64,000 nucleotides of DNA from Edaphobacter bradus (GTDB lineage Bacteria > Acidobacteriota > Terriglobia > Terriglobales > Acidobacteriaceae). Each line of letters begins with the position of its first letter. Positions within the stretch are counted from its first letter, which is position 1. The notes beneath the pieces are model-generated. The model had not been told where the DNA came from. It saw only the letters and a list, made by a program, of their open reading frames with translations, and searched no databases. Location of the stretch: positions 804,906-868,905 of the forward strand of contig NZ_JAGSYF010000002.1 of the NCBI RefSeq assembly GCF_025685645.1, read 5' to 3'. The position numbers and the translations under genes were made by a program. Of the stretch, positions 22,370 to 31,285 are shown in pieces.

Positions 22370-22425
22370 ACGGCAACGGCAACTGCGAACGCGAAGGACG
22401 CTAAGGTTGCGCGAAGGACGCACCG
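22370..22425. repeat. Dispersed repeat D
   Basis: AACGGCAACTGCGAACGCGAAGGACGCTAAGG followed by TTGCGCGAAGGACGC, in pieces. Matching blocks occur at about 24307-24370 and 45447-45515 and, in reverse orientation, at 7203-7310 and 8405-8470. The rest of 22225-22522 shows no gene. Confidence 0.55.
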
Positions 22426-22522
22426 GCAGTTGCGAGGGTCTGCGAGCAGTGGATTGAGCGAGACACTAGAATTGATGCATTGCGTTATTTGCTAGAGAGG
22501 ATTTTGCGCGTCTGGCGCAGAC

Positions 22523-23260
22523 ATGAGACCTTCCGCTTTCGTATTCCGCTATCGCCTTCTTGTTCATGCTGTGATCTTTCTGCTTGCCTTTACCGTGCCG
22601 TGGGATAGGTGGCTGCGGCTCGATCTCGACGCGAATGGCTCGACGTGGCTTCTGCTCTCGACGTGGACGGCGCGTAATCACTGGCTCTCGTTCTCTGCGG
22701 CGACGGTTGCGTTTCTGGTCTTCGGGGCGGGGTGCGCGCTGGCGGCGGCGCTGCTTCGCACGTGGGCCGCAGCTTATATCGGATACGCCACAGTGCAGTC
22801 GCCCTTGCTGCACGGCGACCGCGTGGTGGCGGCCGGGCCATACCGGTATCTGCGGAATCCGCTTTATCTCGGCACCATCGTGCACACGTTTGGCCTTGCG
22901 CTGCTGATGCCTCCGAGCGGCGCGATCTTCGCTCTGGTGTTCGTCACAGGCCTCGAGCTTGTGCTCATTGCCTGCGAGGAGCCATTTCTGACGGCGAAGC
23001 TTGGCGATGCGTATACGGCCTATCGGGCGCGGGTTCCACGGATTGTTCCGGCGCTCACGCCACGGGTTCCGCAGTCGGAGATGCAAGCGCACTGGAAGAC
23101 GGCCTTCCCCGCCGAGATCTACTACTGGGGCTTCTTTCTTACGTGGCTGGTTGTCGGATGGAAGTACAACGCCTCGCTGATGACGCAGGGAGTGTTGATC
23201 TCGCTGGGGGTCGCGCTGGTGGTTCGGGCGCTTCTGCCTCGGCAGGCGGAAAAGGCTTAA
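22523..23260 (+). CDS. Isoprenylcysteine carboxyl methyltransferase-like membrane protein
   Basis: 245 residues, multi-pass. Hydrophobic segments include LLVHAVIFLLAFTVPW, WLSFSAATVAFLVFGAGCALAAALL and IYYWGFFLTWLVVGW. The signature GPYRYLRNPLYLGTIVHTFGLALLM (about 106-130) followed by CEEPFLTAKLGDAYTAYRARVPR (about 152-174) is that of the ICMT/phospholipid methyltransferase fold, where the GPY-x-R-NP motif and the following EE..L...G..Y..Y..V...P bind SAM. Function probably SAM-dependent methylation at a membrane; substrate unknown. Confidence 0.8.
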   Translation: MRPSAFVFRYRLLVHAVIFLLAFTVPWDRWLRLDLDANGSTWLLLSTWTARNHWLSFSAATVAFLVFGAGCALAAALLRTWAAAYIGYATVQSPLLHGDRVVAAGPYRYLRNPLYLGTIVHTFGLALLMPPSGAIFALVFVTGLELVLIACEEPFLTAKLGDAYTAYRARVPRIVPALTPRVPQSEMQAHWKTAFPAEIYYWGFFLTWLVVGWKYNASLMTQGVLISLGVALVVRALLPRQAEKA

Positions 23261-23297
23261 CAAGCGATCGGCACCCGGCGACGGCCGGAGAAGAAAG

Positions 23298-23372
23298 CGT
23301 ACCTCAGCGGCTAAAGCCGCCTTCTTGTTGCGACAGGTACGGCACGGCTGAAGCCGTGCCCTTAAGCAAAAC
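23298..23372. repeat. Dispersed repeat E, double unit
   Basis: Two related hairpins in sequence: GTACCTCAGCGGCTAAAGCC GCC and GGTACGGCACGGCTGAAGCC GTGCCCTTAAGC. A third relative lies at 3605-3647 in the opposite orientation. Confidence 0.65.
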
Positions 23373-23395
23373 GAAATGCGTGGCGGTGGACTCCC

Positions 23396-23535
23396 TACTT
23401 CCCACCCTTGTCGCGGTGAGGCTGCGACAAGGATGGGGCACCCGAGCTTTGTGTGCGCTCTGGAAGAGAAGAGCAGATTCCTCCACCCCGCTTCGCTCCG
23501 GTCGGAATGACAAACGGAAAAAGTGGTCGGAATGA
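23396..23535. repeat. Composite repeat A-C
   Basis: Palindrome A (CCCACCCTTGTCGC ... GCGACAAGGATGGGGCACCC, 23400-23444) is followed by a family C block (GAGCAGATTCCTCCACCCCG, CTTCGCTCCGGTCGGAATGA). The same A-then-C order is seen at 39538-39648, 51799-51903 and 53042-53150, so A and C travel as one composite element. Confidence 0.75.
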
Positions 23536-23556
23536 CTACTGGAAAGAGTAGTTGGA

Positions 23557-23596
23557 CAAAAAGAGCCCGCTGCCCCCTGGGAGGGACAACGGGCTG
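23557..23596 (-). terminator. Rho-independent terminator, minus strand (HU gene)
   Basis: On the minus strand AGCCCGTTGTCCCTCCCAGG GGGCAGCGGGCT folds into a stem (AGCCCG..CGGGCT plus CCCTCCC/GGGGG inner pairing) followed by CTTTTTG. It lies 120 bases downstream of the HU stop codon. Confidence 0.75.
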
Positions 23597-23715
23597 AGGT
23601 TTGACTTCATGCACTCACACACTCTGGTGCTGGCAGCCTGAGGCTGCACGCATAAACGAATGGGGAGGGCCCTACGCCGCACGGCGCTTGCCCGCTGCCG
23701 GCGGCGTTTGTGTGA

Positions 23716-24012
23716 CTACTTCTTCGCCGGAGCGATGGTGTCCTTGGCAACCTTGGCGACGCGGAACTTCACCACGGTCTTGGCCTTGATCTTGATGGTC
23801 TCGCCGGTCTGCGGGTTGCGGCCGAGACGAGCCTTGCGCTCCGCCTTCACCAGCTTGCCGATTCCAGGAATGGTGAACTCGCCGTTCTTCTTGGTCTCCT
23901 TCACTGCGGTCTCGGCCAGCAGATCGAGGAACGCGGTGGTCTGCTTGTTGGTGAGTTCGAGCTTCTCCGCCATGTGACGGACGAGGGCTGTCTTGGTCAA
24001 TCCCTTTGCCAT
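23716..24012 (-). CDS. HU family DNA-binding protein
   Basis: 98 residues, MAKGLTKTALVRHMAEKLELTNKQTTAFLDLLAETAVKETKKNGEFTIPGIGKLVKAERKARLGRNPQTGETIKIKAKTVVKFRVAKVAKD. The GRNPQTGE beta-arm that intercalates DNA is intact, and FTIPGIGKL is the usual dimer-core strand. Nucleoid-associated, homodimeric DNA-bending protein. Start ATG has AAGGAG eight bases upstream. Single-gene unit with its own terminator at 23557-23596. Confidence 0.95.
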   Translation of the reverse strand: MAKGLTKTALVRHMAEKLELTNKQTTAFLDLLAETAVKETKKNGEFTIPGIGKLVKAERKARLGRNPQTGETIKIKAKTVVKFRVAKVAKDTIAPAKK

Positions 24013-24227
24013 GTGTGTTACTCCTTCTTACGTAATCAAAGTGTGATGCATCGGACTTGCTCGCCTTGGCCCGTAAAGCAACATCTTCGCTGCCGCATGG
24101 TGGAACTCTGCGAAATCGTCAATGTTCATGCGGGTGCGGGGAACCGTACCGCATTTCACCTTCATCCTTTCTACACGCTTTGTCAATCAGATTTCACCAG
24201 TTTCCACAGGTTTTTTCGTTTTTTTCT

Positions 24228-24259
24228 TGGTTTTAGGGGGTTTTAGAGGTTTTTAGGGG
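24228..24259 (+). other. Telomere-like G/T tract (possible G-quadruplex)
   Basis: GGTTTTAGGGGGTTTTAGAG then GTTTTTAGGGG: four G-runs of two to five spaced by TTTTA-type linkers on the plus strand. Sequence alone allows a two-layer G-quadruplex. No neighbouring copies in the window. Confidence 0.4.
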
Positions 24260-24306
24260 CATTTTGGAGCCTATGGAAGAACAATCGGGCGACTGAGGAT
24301 TGACAA

Positions 24307-24462
24307 AGCAGAAGGGCAACGGCGAACGCAGAGAGCGCGAAGGTAGACGCAGAGGACGCGAAGGATCCTGCGATGAGCCTGCGAAGGATGGAGCGCCGGA
24401 GCTGGGTGGCCCTCCAGGCGAACAGCAGATTCCTCGGCTTCGCTCGGAATGACAAGCAAAAA
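24307..24462. repeat. Composite repeat D-A-C
   Basis: Family D block (GGGCAACGGCGAACGCAGAG, GCGCGAAGG), a degraded A right arm (GCGAAGGATGGAGCGCC), then a complete family C block (GGTGGCCCTCCAGGCGAACA, GCAGATTCCTCGGCTTCGCT, CGGAATGACAAGC). The C block is nearly identical to those at 39591-39645 and 51848-51900. Confidence 0.75.
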
Positions 24463-24534
24463 AGCGAAGGATCCTGCGGATAGACTCTTTCTCTGTGTTC
24501 TTCCGTGATGATCGGTGGTCGATTACGTGGTCGA

Positions 24535-25227
24535 TTAAAAGAGCGGTTTTCGCGGCTTGGGGATGAGCGGAGCGTTGAGGAGCTCGACCATGGGGGCCGC
24601 AGCTTTGAAGCGCACGATGACCTCTTTGAGGAAGGTGGGCTGCGTTGCGGCCTCGGCTGGGAGATTGGCGAGGACTCCCCACTGACGGCAGCGGATGAGG
24701 TCGATCGCGGGGTCGTCGGGGGCGAAGCCTTTGGGCGGGCGGGTGAGTGGCAGGCCTTCGAAGGGCTGCATGAGCGAGCGGAGCTTTTTGTTGGCGAGGA
24801 TCTTGCGGAATTCGGCGTGGTGGTCGACGAGGTAGCGGCGGATGGCGAGGAGCTGTTCGCGCTCGGGCATGTAGACGCCAGCGGCTATGACGACCTCGGT
24901 GGCTCCGACGTGGAGGTAGAAGCCTCCTCCGGAGGTCTTCTCGAGGCCGGTGCGCGCCCACCAGGCTCCCTGGTGCGTTTTGTAGGGGTGCTTGTCGGGG
25001 CTGAAGCGGGTGTCGCGGTAGATACGGAACAGGGCCTTCTGCGGGGGGCGGACGTTGTCGGGCGCGAAGGCGAGCATCGCCTCATTGACGGCGGCGACGA
25101 GCGCGAGCATGGGGGCCTTGACCTCGCGCTCGTAGATGGGCTTGCGCTCGTTGAACCAGGCGCGATCGTTGTGGCGCTTGAGGCCGCGGAGGAACTTGAG
25201 GGCTTCGGGGGAGAAGTGGGTGGGCAT
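24535..25227 (-). CDS. DUF2461 domain protein
   Basis: 230 residues of the DUF2461 (TIGR02453) family: FSPEALKFLRGLKRHNDRAWFNERKPIYEREVKAP at the N-terminus, ALFRIYRDTRFSPDKHPYKTHQGAWW (about 85-110) and GGGFYLHVGATEVVIAAGVYMPE (about 120-143) are its conserved blocks. Length is normal for the family. Function has not been established; proteins are cytoplasmic and widespread. No operon partner. Confidence 0.88.
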   Translation of the reverse strand: MPTHFSPEALKFLRGLKRHNDRAWFNERKPIYEREVKAPMLALVAAVNEAMLAFAPDNVRPPQKALFRIYRDTRFSPDKHPYKTHQGAWWARTGLEKTSGGGFYLHVGATEVVIAAGVYMPEREQLLAIRRYLVDHHAEFRKILANKKLRSLMQPFEGLPLTRPPKGFAPDDPAIDLIRCRQWGVLANLPAEAATQPTFLKEVIVRFKAAAPMVELLNAPLIPKPRKPLF

Positions 25228-25534
25228 TCCTCTTAATGATGCACCGGGGTTGAGGCGGGTGCGGAGAAAAGAATGGCCCAGACCGATTTCGGCGCGCTTT
25301 GCTCCTGGCCACTATCGAGTTCATAACGTTCGAGAATTGTCTCAACCACTCTCTGCGAGACAGTTCGCCACCGGCTGGAGCGATTTATTGGAATAAATCC
25401 ACGCGAACTCAGTTAGCACCTGCAGAAGACGCTGTGACGCCACCTGTTGGACGAACAGACCTCATCGTTCCAGGAATTTAACCCACTGGCTGGGGTCCCG
25501 GCGCAACATCACTGCAAAAACGGAGAGGAAACGC
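25228..25534. other. Intergenic, nothing recognised
   Basis: Divergent upstream region of the DUF2461 gene and the ferritin-like gene. No frame with coding character. A loose dyad GTCTC...GAGAC (about 25336-25361) is the only structure noticed. Confidence 0.4.
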
Positions 25535-26737
25535 ATGAAGACGGAAATCCGACCATCCACCTTGTCATCTGAGCCTGGTTCTCTGTCGTTGACAGAGGAC
25601 GCTAACGAAAAGTTTGGCCGCGTTGTGCGGCGACGGTCGTTCCTGAAAGGGATGGGTATGGCCACCGCAGCAGTACCGGCTGCCGTGCTGTTACCGGCTG
25701 GGGCGCTCTTCACCGAAGCCAAGGCTCATGCGTCAGAACCCCAGCACGGGGGCAAACTTTCGCGGGGAGATGCAGCTATCCTCCGGTTTCTAGCCGCGGT
25801 AGAGCTGATCGAGAGTGATCTTTGGGTACAGTACAACGAGCTCGGAGGAGTCAACGGAGGCAATCCAGCATACATCGCGGCTCTTCAGAATCTCGATGGC
25901 GATATGCCTCAATACATCAGCGACAACACAGACGATGAGTTGAGTCACGCCGCGTTCCTTAACGCTTACTTGGAGTCTAAGGGCGAGGAGCAGGTCAATC
26001 TCGATCAGTTCAGGACTTTGCCAAGCAGCCAGGCGACCGGGGCAAAACAAATCGGGCGGCTCACCAACCTGCTGAATCTCAATGTGGATCTGAGTTGGTA
26101 CACGCGCTACCGCAGCAAAGAGAATCCAGATCTCGGCGCGACTTTCAAAGGGCCGTTCTCCATTACGAACGAGCCCGCAATTCCCCTGAATGACACTGAC
26201 ACTCCTCCCAACACTGCACAGCCTGCTCCTCCAGTAACTCCAGCGGCCCGCCGGATGCAAGCGATCGCCAACACGGCGGGGTTTCATTTTGCGTTTATCG
26301 AGCAGGGTGGATCGAGCCTTTATACAACGATGGCGCTCAAAGCCAGCGATCTTGAGGTCCTGCGAATCGTGGTCAGCATCGGCGGTGTCGAAGTAGACCA
26401 CTTCTCGCTCTGGCACGACAAGGCCGGCAACGCGGTGGCGCAACCTCTAGCTGGGCTCGTCGATCCGGAGACCGGGCTAACCTTCCCGGACCTGAATGCA
26501 CCGGCAACGGAACTAACCAAGACGAATCTGATCCTGCCTGAACCGTGTGACTTCCTCAAACAAGAGAAGCTGCCCCCTTGCTCAGTCATCCGACCGTCCC
26601 TGACAGAGAATGGGGGCGCGGTGGCAACGATCAAGGCTTTCACAGATGATCTGCTCTTCGCTGGCCAGTCCAATGAATTCTTTCATTTGGTAAGGCAACT
26701 AGCCAGCGAGGCGGATGCGGCACAACGTGAATTGTGA
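25535..26737 (+). CDS. Tat-exported ferritin-like domain protein
   Basis: 400 residues. The N-terminus carries a twin-arginine signal, RRRSFLKGMGMATAAVPAAVLLPAG (about 32-56), so it is exported folded. The mature protein starts with GDAAILRFLAAVELIESDLWVQYNEL, followed by DDELSHAAFLNAYLESKGE, the spaced Glu/Glu-x-x-His pattern of ferritin-like four-helix bundles, and GGVEVDHFSLWHDKAG farther on. Related proteins are often annotated as ferritin-like or dessication-associated. Metal and role are not certain. RBS GAGAGG upstream. It is followed by a haloperoxidase-like gene on the same strand after 276 bases. Confidence 0.8.
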   Translation: MKTEIRPSTLSSEPGSLSLTEDANEKFGRVVRRRSFLKGMGMATAAVPAAVLLPAGALFTEAKAHASEPQHGGKLSRGDAAILRFLAAVELIESDLWVQYNELGGVNGGNPAYIAALQNLDGDMPQYISDNTDDELSHAAFLNAYLESKGEEQVNLDQFRTLPSSQATGAKQIGRLTNLLNLNVDLSWYTRYRSKENPDLGATFKGPFSITNEPAIPLNDTDTPPNTAQPAPPVTPAARRMQAIANTAGFHFAFIEQGGSSLYTTMALKASDLEVLRIVVSIGGVEVDHFSLWHDKAGNAVAQPLAGLVDPETGLTFPDLNAPATELTKTNLILPEPCDFLKQEKLPPCSVIRPSLTENGGAVATIKAFTDDLLFAGQSNEFFHLVRQLASEADAAQREL

Positions 26738-27013
26738 GGGTAATTCCTTCGACCGAACCACGACGACCCGACGCCATCGTGCAGCTCCTGGCGAAGATTC
26801 TTCGATCGCACTTAGTCTGCTGACAAGTTAGCGACGACCGGCTTATACCTCCTCTACTCTCTTCCGCCCCCGCTGTAGCTTTCTGTGTTTCAGCGGGAAT
26901 AAATGAACCCATCGCCAGTTATCTGAGTGGGCACAGTCTCGGAGCTTCAGAATTTCGCTGAGTGTTCTGCCACTCGAGTCCGCATTCCTGCCCACGTAAG
27001 AGAAGGGAGATCT

Positions 27014-28348
27014 ATGAAAATGGCACGAGTCTTGTGTGCACTTGCGCTTTTTGCCGGCCTCACTACCCTCCTGATGGAGGGTAGTGAAGCGAGAGCTGAA
27101 AGCGATCAGGATCGAGGAGATCGATCCTCCGATCAGGCAGTCAACCCGGTTGTCCAGTGGAACAAAAACCTCCTGGTCATCGTTCGTACTCGGGGAGCAC
27201 AGCCTCCAACCGTCCACGCGACGCGCAGTTTCGCGATCATGCATGCTGCGATCTATGACGCGGTCAATGTTATTGACAGAAGTCACAAGCCGTATCTCAT
27301 CCGTTTAGCACGCCCGCAACGAGATGCTTCCCTCGAAGCAGCAGCAGACGCTGCGGCGCACGAAGTGCTGGTTGCGCTGTATCCGGCATTCAAGGCCACA
27401 CTCGATGCCGAACTTCAGCAATCATTGGCGCAGATTCCGGATGGACAGGACAAAGCTGTAGGCATTGACATAGGGCAGACAGTGGCGGACCAAATCCTGG
27501 CCTTACGAAGCACGGACGGCGCGAATTCCAATCCGATTCCCTATGATTTTGGAAACGCCCCGGGAGACTACCAGTCGACACCGCCAAATTTCCCTCCACA
27601 ACCGCAATTCACGCATTGGTCTCACGTGACCCCTTTTGCCCTTGAGCATGCGAACCAGTTTCGCCCTGGTCCGCCTCCGGCGCTGATCAGCGATAGCTAC
27701 AGCGATGCTTTCAATCAGGTCAAATCGTTAGGAATGTTCGACAGCACGACGGCGACGGCTGACGAAATGTTAATTGGCCAATTCTGGAATGGGGCCATTC
27801 AGAACTATTGGAATGAGATCACGCAGACGGCCTCGGTGGCGCATGGCTTGACGACGGCTGAGAGTGCCCGCCTGTTTGCCTTGCTGAACCTTAGCCTCGC
27901 TGATAGTGTGATCGCTTTCTACGACGCCAAATACACGTACAATTTCTGGCGTCCGGTAACCGCCATTCGTGCTGCCGATACCGACAACAATCCAGAGACG
28001 GTAGTTGACACGACGTGGCTGCCGGAAGGCGGCAAGAACACCGCCCCGGATCCGTCCTACCCAGGTGCGCACGCTACGATCAGTGCTGCCGGGGCAGAGG
28101 TGCTGGACTCCTTCTTCAAGAGGGACGATTTCGATCTCAACGTGACGTCAGAGGTTCTACCTGGGGTAGAACGTTCATTCACGAGCTTCTCCGCGGCGTT
28201 CGACGAAGCATCCTTCAGCCGTGTTTTGGCGGGACAACATTTCAGCTTTGACGAGAACGCTGGCGGTCGATTGGGTCGTGAGGTCGCCAATTTTGTCGTC
28301 GACAACTTCTTAACCAGTCGAGAAAGAGAGGGAGAGGACGACAGGTAG
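27014..28348 (+). CDS. Vanadium-dependent haloperoxidase / PAP2-like phosphatase family protein
   Basis: 444 residues from the ATG at 27014, which has GGGAG seven bases upstream and a following signal peptide (MKMARVLCALALFAGLTTLLMEGSEARA). Helical scaffold with the PAP2/haloperoxidase triad: DAKYTYNFWRP (Lys about 305, Arg-Pro about 312), DPSYPGAHATISAAG (about 346-359, His) and FSRVLAGQHFSFDENAG (about 400-416, Arg and His). These residues bind vanadate in haloperoxidases or phosphate in acid phosphatases. Predicted secreted enzyme oxidising halides with peroxide, or a phosphatase; sequence alone does not decide. Confidence 0.85.
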   Translation: MKMARVLCALALFAGLTTLLMEGSEARAESDQDRGDRSSDQAVNPVVQWNKNLLVIVRTRGAQPPTVHATRSFAIMHAAIYDAVNVIDRSHKPYLIRLARPQRDASLEAAADAAAHEVLVALYPAFKATLDAELQQSLAQIPDGQDKAVGIDIGQTVADQILALRSTDGANSNPIPYDFGNAPGDYQSTPPNFPPQPQFTHWSHVTPFALEHANQFRPGPPPALISDSYSDAFNQVKSLGMFDSTTATADEMLIGQFWNGAIQNYWNEITQTASVAHGLTTAESARLFALLNLSLADSVIAFYDAKYTYNFWRPVTAIRAADTDNNPETVVDTTWLPEGGKNTAPDPSYPGAHATISAAGAEVLDSFFKRDDFDLNVTSEVLPGVERSFTSFSAAFDEASFSRVLAGQHFSFDENAGGRLGREVANFVVDNFLTSREREGEDDR

Positions 28349-28385
28349 CTCCTGTTATGTCCTCAGCTACGGGCTCTCGAATCGC

Positions 28386-28425
28386 GCAACGCGTCAGACC
28401 TGGAACATACCATCTGACGCGTTGC
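28386..28425. repeat. Long perfect inverted repeat
   Basis: Arms GCAACGCGTCAGA (28386-28398) and TCTGACGCGTTGC (28413-28425), 13 bp without mismatch, around a 14-base loop. No T-tract follows on the plus strand. It lies between the haloperoxidase-like gene and the glycosyltransferase gene and may act as a transcript-stabilising hairpin or a factor-dependent terminator. Confidence 0.75.
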
Positions 28426-28517
28426 TCAGAGAATGTGAGTTGGGCTTTGCCTACCCGACCTCGAGCAGCAACCTGTTCAGCCAACACAAGCGCGTTTGTG
28501 AGGACTGATGTGACTGT

Positions 28518-30551
28518 ATGCTTGTGCGCATGCAGAAAAGATCTGATACGCGCACATCAACTTCGCCTAGACAAACGATTGTATTGGTTCTGGCTGGCCT
28601 TTTACTTTGCGTGCTCACCATTCAGCTGGTCCATGTTGCACGACTCTTTTCCGCTAACTGGGACGAGGCGCACCACCTCTATGACGGCTACGCGATCCTG
28701 ACCAGGCACGACTACCGGGCGAACGCCGAGGTGCCACCGCTTGTGAAGGTGATGGCCGCCCTGCCCCTTCTACACTTACATCCTTCGTTGCCGGGGCAAT
28801 TGAGCACTTCCCAAACGCAGAACGCATTTCTGGCTGGCCGGGCCTTTGTTTTCGGCAATGGCGGCGACCGTCTGCTCTTTCCGGCCCGCATGGCCTGTAT
28901 GCTGTTTAGCCTAACGACAGCGCTGCTTACCTATGCAGCAGGGCGGACCTTCTTTGGTGCACTAGCTGGCCTCTGCGCATTGTTTCTGTTCGTCTTTGAT
29001 CCCAACGTCCTTGCGCACGGCACCCTGATCTCCACAGATATGGGTAGTGCCTGCTTCATCCTGGCCGGTGTGTATGCCTTCTATCGCTTCGCAATCCAGC
29101 CGGGTTGGAAGTGGCTGCTCGCTGCGGGTCTTCTCGCGGGACTTGCCATGGTTGCGAAGTTCACCGGAATCCTGATCGCGCCCATGCTGCTCGTGATTGC
29201 GGTGGCGGAGGGCATCCGCAAGCGCAGCGCTGTTGTGCTTGGAAAATTGTTGGCCGCTTCCATCGCGATTCTGGTCTGCGCTTGCCTCGTCATTTGGATG
29301 TTCTACGGGTTTCGCTACGCGCCGGCTACTGTGGGTCTGGACCTCTCTCCCTCATTGGCGCCCTATCTTGCATCAATGCCGCACAAAAGCGATGGGGCAA
29401 AGCTTGCTCTTCTCGCTCGCTTCCATCTGTTACCGCAGGCCTACCTCTGGGGACTGGCAAATACCAAACACACGGAATGGGAGTACACAAGCTACTTCCT
29501 GGGACGCGTTTACAGGCATGGTCCCTGGCAATACTTCCCCTTGGCCTTTCTGATTAAATCCACTCTTCCGCTGCTGATCCTGCTACTTCTTGCTCCGTTG
29601 GCGCTGCGCAGCTCCAAGCAGGGATACGGCCGGGAGCTGATCTTTTTGCTGGTTCCGGTGGGCGTCTACTTTGCCGTCATTACAACGTCACACTTCGACA
29701 TAGGTGCCAGGCACCTGATGCCCGTGTATCCATTTCTCTACATCATCGCGGGAGCCGCAGCCGCCATGCTGCTGCGCCGAGGATCCGGATGGGCTGCGCT
29801 GGCCACGGTCTTGGTTATGTGGCAGATCGTGACCACTATGCGGATCGCTCCGAACTACATGGCCTATGGCAACGAGGCATGGGGTGGTCCGCTCCAGGTA
29901 CGTCGCTACCTAAGCGACGCCAACGTTGACTGGGGCCAGCAGCTCAAGACCGTGAAGCAGTATCTGGATCAGAATCACATCTCAAACTGCTGGTTCGCCT
30001 ACTTCCCAGACGGCGCAGTGCAGCCGATAGACTACGGCATACATTGCAAACGTCTGCCCACGCCCAGCGCCCTATGGTGGCTCAACTTGCCCATGACCGT
30101 CCCGCCCCAGATCGAGGGCACCGTGCTGATTAGCGAAAGCGTTCTCGATGGCGTGGAGTCCGGCGATGGAGCTCTTAATCCCTACGACGCGTTCCATAAG
30201 CTGCACCCTGTCGCTATCCTTCAAGACGGCGTATACGTTTATCGCGGAACCTTTTCTGTCCCGCTCGCCTCAGCCTTGGTAGATGTTCGCCGCTCCAGAG
30301 AACTGGCGCACGCCGGGCAAATAGACCAAGCATTACAACTCGCGCAACAAGCTGCCACGCTCGCACCGGACTCACCCAGGGTACAACTCCAGCTAGCCGA
30401 TGTACTGGCTATGCAGCAACAATGGCGTGAAGCAGCAGATCACTACCACCTTGCGCAAGTGGCCCTGATGCACCAACGGCCAGATCTGCAGGCGGAAGAG
30501 CTCGGTCCACCAATTGAGCTTGGGCTGAAAAACACCCTCTCAAGTCGCTGA
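28518..30551 (+). CDS. GT39-type (dolichyl-phosphate-mannose/ArnT-like) glycosyltransferase with C-terminal TPR-like tail
   Basis: 677 residues. An N-terminal membrane helix is followed by the GT-C signature SANWDEAHHLYDGYAI (about 46-61, catalytic Asp-Glu on the outer face), PPLVKVMAALPLL, and about ten more hydrophobic segments to about residue 450. A periplasmic domain follows (DANVDWGQQLKTVKQYLDQN...), then about 60 residues of helical, TPR-like sequence (ALQLAQQAATLAPDSPRVQLQLADVLAMQQQWREAADHYHLAQVAL). Predicted to transfer a sugar from a lipid carrier onto an exported acceptor. Substrate not known. The first ATG (28518) is used; ATG 28530 is the alternative. Confidence 0.82.
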   Translation: MLVRMQKRSDTRTSTSPRQTIVLVLAGLLLCVLTIQLVHVARLFSANWDEAHHLYDGYAILTRHDYRANAEVPPLVKVMAALPLLHLHPSLPGQLSTSQTQNAFLAGRAFVFGNGGDRLLFPARMACMLFSLTTALLTYAAGRTFFGALAGLCALFLFVFDPNVLAHGTLISTDMGSACFILAGVYAFYRFAIQPGWKWLLAAGLLAGLAMVAKFTGILIAPMLLVIAVAEGIRKRSAVVLGKLLAASIAILVCACLVIWMFYGFRYAPATVGLDLSPSLAPYLASMPHKSDGAKLALLARFHLLPQAYLWGLANTKHTEWEYTSYFLGRVYRHGPWQYFPLAFLIKSTLPLLILLLLAPLALRSSKQGYGRELIFLLVPVGVYFAVITTSHFDIGARHLMPVYPFLYIIAGAAAAMLLRRGSGWAALATVLVMWQIVTTMRIAPNYMAYGNEAWGGPLQVRRYLSDANVDWGQQLKTVKQYLDQNHISNCWFAYFPDGAVQPIDYGIHCKRLPTPSALWWLNLPMTVPPQIEGTVLISESVLDGVESGDGALNPYDAFHKLHPVAILQDGVYVYRGTFSVPLASALVDVRRSRELAHAGQIDQALQLAQQAATLAPDSPRVQLQLADVLAMQQQWREAADHYHLAQVALMHQRPDLQAEELGPPIELGLKNTLSSR

Positions 30552-30673
30552 CAAGTCAGTCCTGAGCAGCGAACAGTCGCGCGGGCGTGGGTCAGTAATG
30601 ACAAGTCGGCTTGTGGGAAGTAATCTTCGAAGCTCAAATCAAGTTCCTGTTAGCGCCGTTATCGGTTGCCGGT

Positions 30674-31285
30674 ATGCTTAAAAATATGCGCCGCTTTCTG
30701 CCTGGCCTTCTGGTTTTGTGTGGGGTTTTGTTTGGTGCGGCTTCTGGCGCTTCGGCGATTGAGGTGAAAGTTACGCCGCAGGCGCTGGAGCGCACTCTGA
30801 AGACGCAGCTCTTCAACGGGCCGGATGGACGCTACTATCTGCGCGGCAAGGCTGGTTCTTCGTGCTACGTGTATGCCGATGATCCGCACGTCACGTTCAA
30901 GGACGATCGCGTGGTGGTGCATGTGCACACGAAGTCGAAGCTGGGGACCTCGGTGCATGGCGCATGCATTGGACTCACGCTCAACAGTGATGTGGACGTC
31001 TCGCTGGTTCCCGATGCCGAGGGAGAGACGATTGGCTTTCGCGATGCTCGCATTGAGAAGCTCAGCGACTCGCACGAGCTGAATTTTCTGCTGATGCCGT
31101 TCCTGAGCCACAAGCTTCCGCAGCAGATGAAGGTGAACGCGGCGGACCTGATGCGGCAGCTGCTCAATCGCTCGACTGAAGCGACCGGATACGCTCTCTC
31201 GCTCACTGCGCTCAAGATCCATTCCCTGCTGGTGCAAGGGGCGCTCCTTGTGCTGGATGTGGATGCGGGGATGAGTGTGAGTTAG
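30674..31285 (+). CDS. Exported hypothetical protein
   Basis: 203 residues from ATG 30674 (MLKNMRRFLPGLLVLCGVLFGAASGASA, Sec signal peptide). The longer frame from 30611 lacks a signal-like start. The mature part is beta-rich: EVKVTPQALERTLKTQLF, YYLRGKAGSSCYVYADDPHVTFKDDRVVVHVHTKSKLGTSV, LNSDVDVSLVPDAEGETIGFRDARIEKLSDSHELNFLLMPFLSHKLPQQMKVNAADLMRQLL. This alternation resembles lipid-binding periplasmic domains (BPI/DUF1439-like), a tentative analogy only. It ends close to rnpB. Confidence 0.65.
   Translation: MLKNMRRFLPGLLVLCGVLFGAASGASAIEVKVTPQALERTLKTQLFNGPDGRYYLRGKAGSSCYVYADDPHVTFKDDRVVVHVHTKSKLGTSVHGACIGLTLNSDVDVSLVPDAEGETIGFRDARIEKLSDSHELNFLLMPFLSHKLPQQMKVNAADLMRQLLNRSTEATGYALSLTALKIHSLLVQGALLVLDVDAGMSVS

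Larger units (their letters stand above)
24013..24534. other. HU upstream region with G/T-rich tract and repeats
   Basis: No gene found. It contains the HU promoter region, a G/T-rich tract (24228-24259) and a D-A-C repeat mosaic (about 24307-24462) followed by a family B-like block (24488-24530, TGTGTTCTTCCGTGATGATC, GGTGGTCGATT). Confidence 0.5.

Noticed and set aside
22466..23614. 382-codon minus-strand frame over the ICMT-like gene
   Set aside because: Composed of Arg/Pro-rich shadow sequence and translated repeats A, C and E; no start signal or family match.
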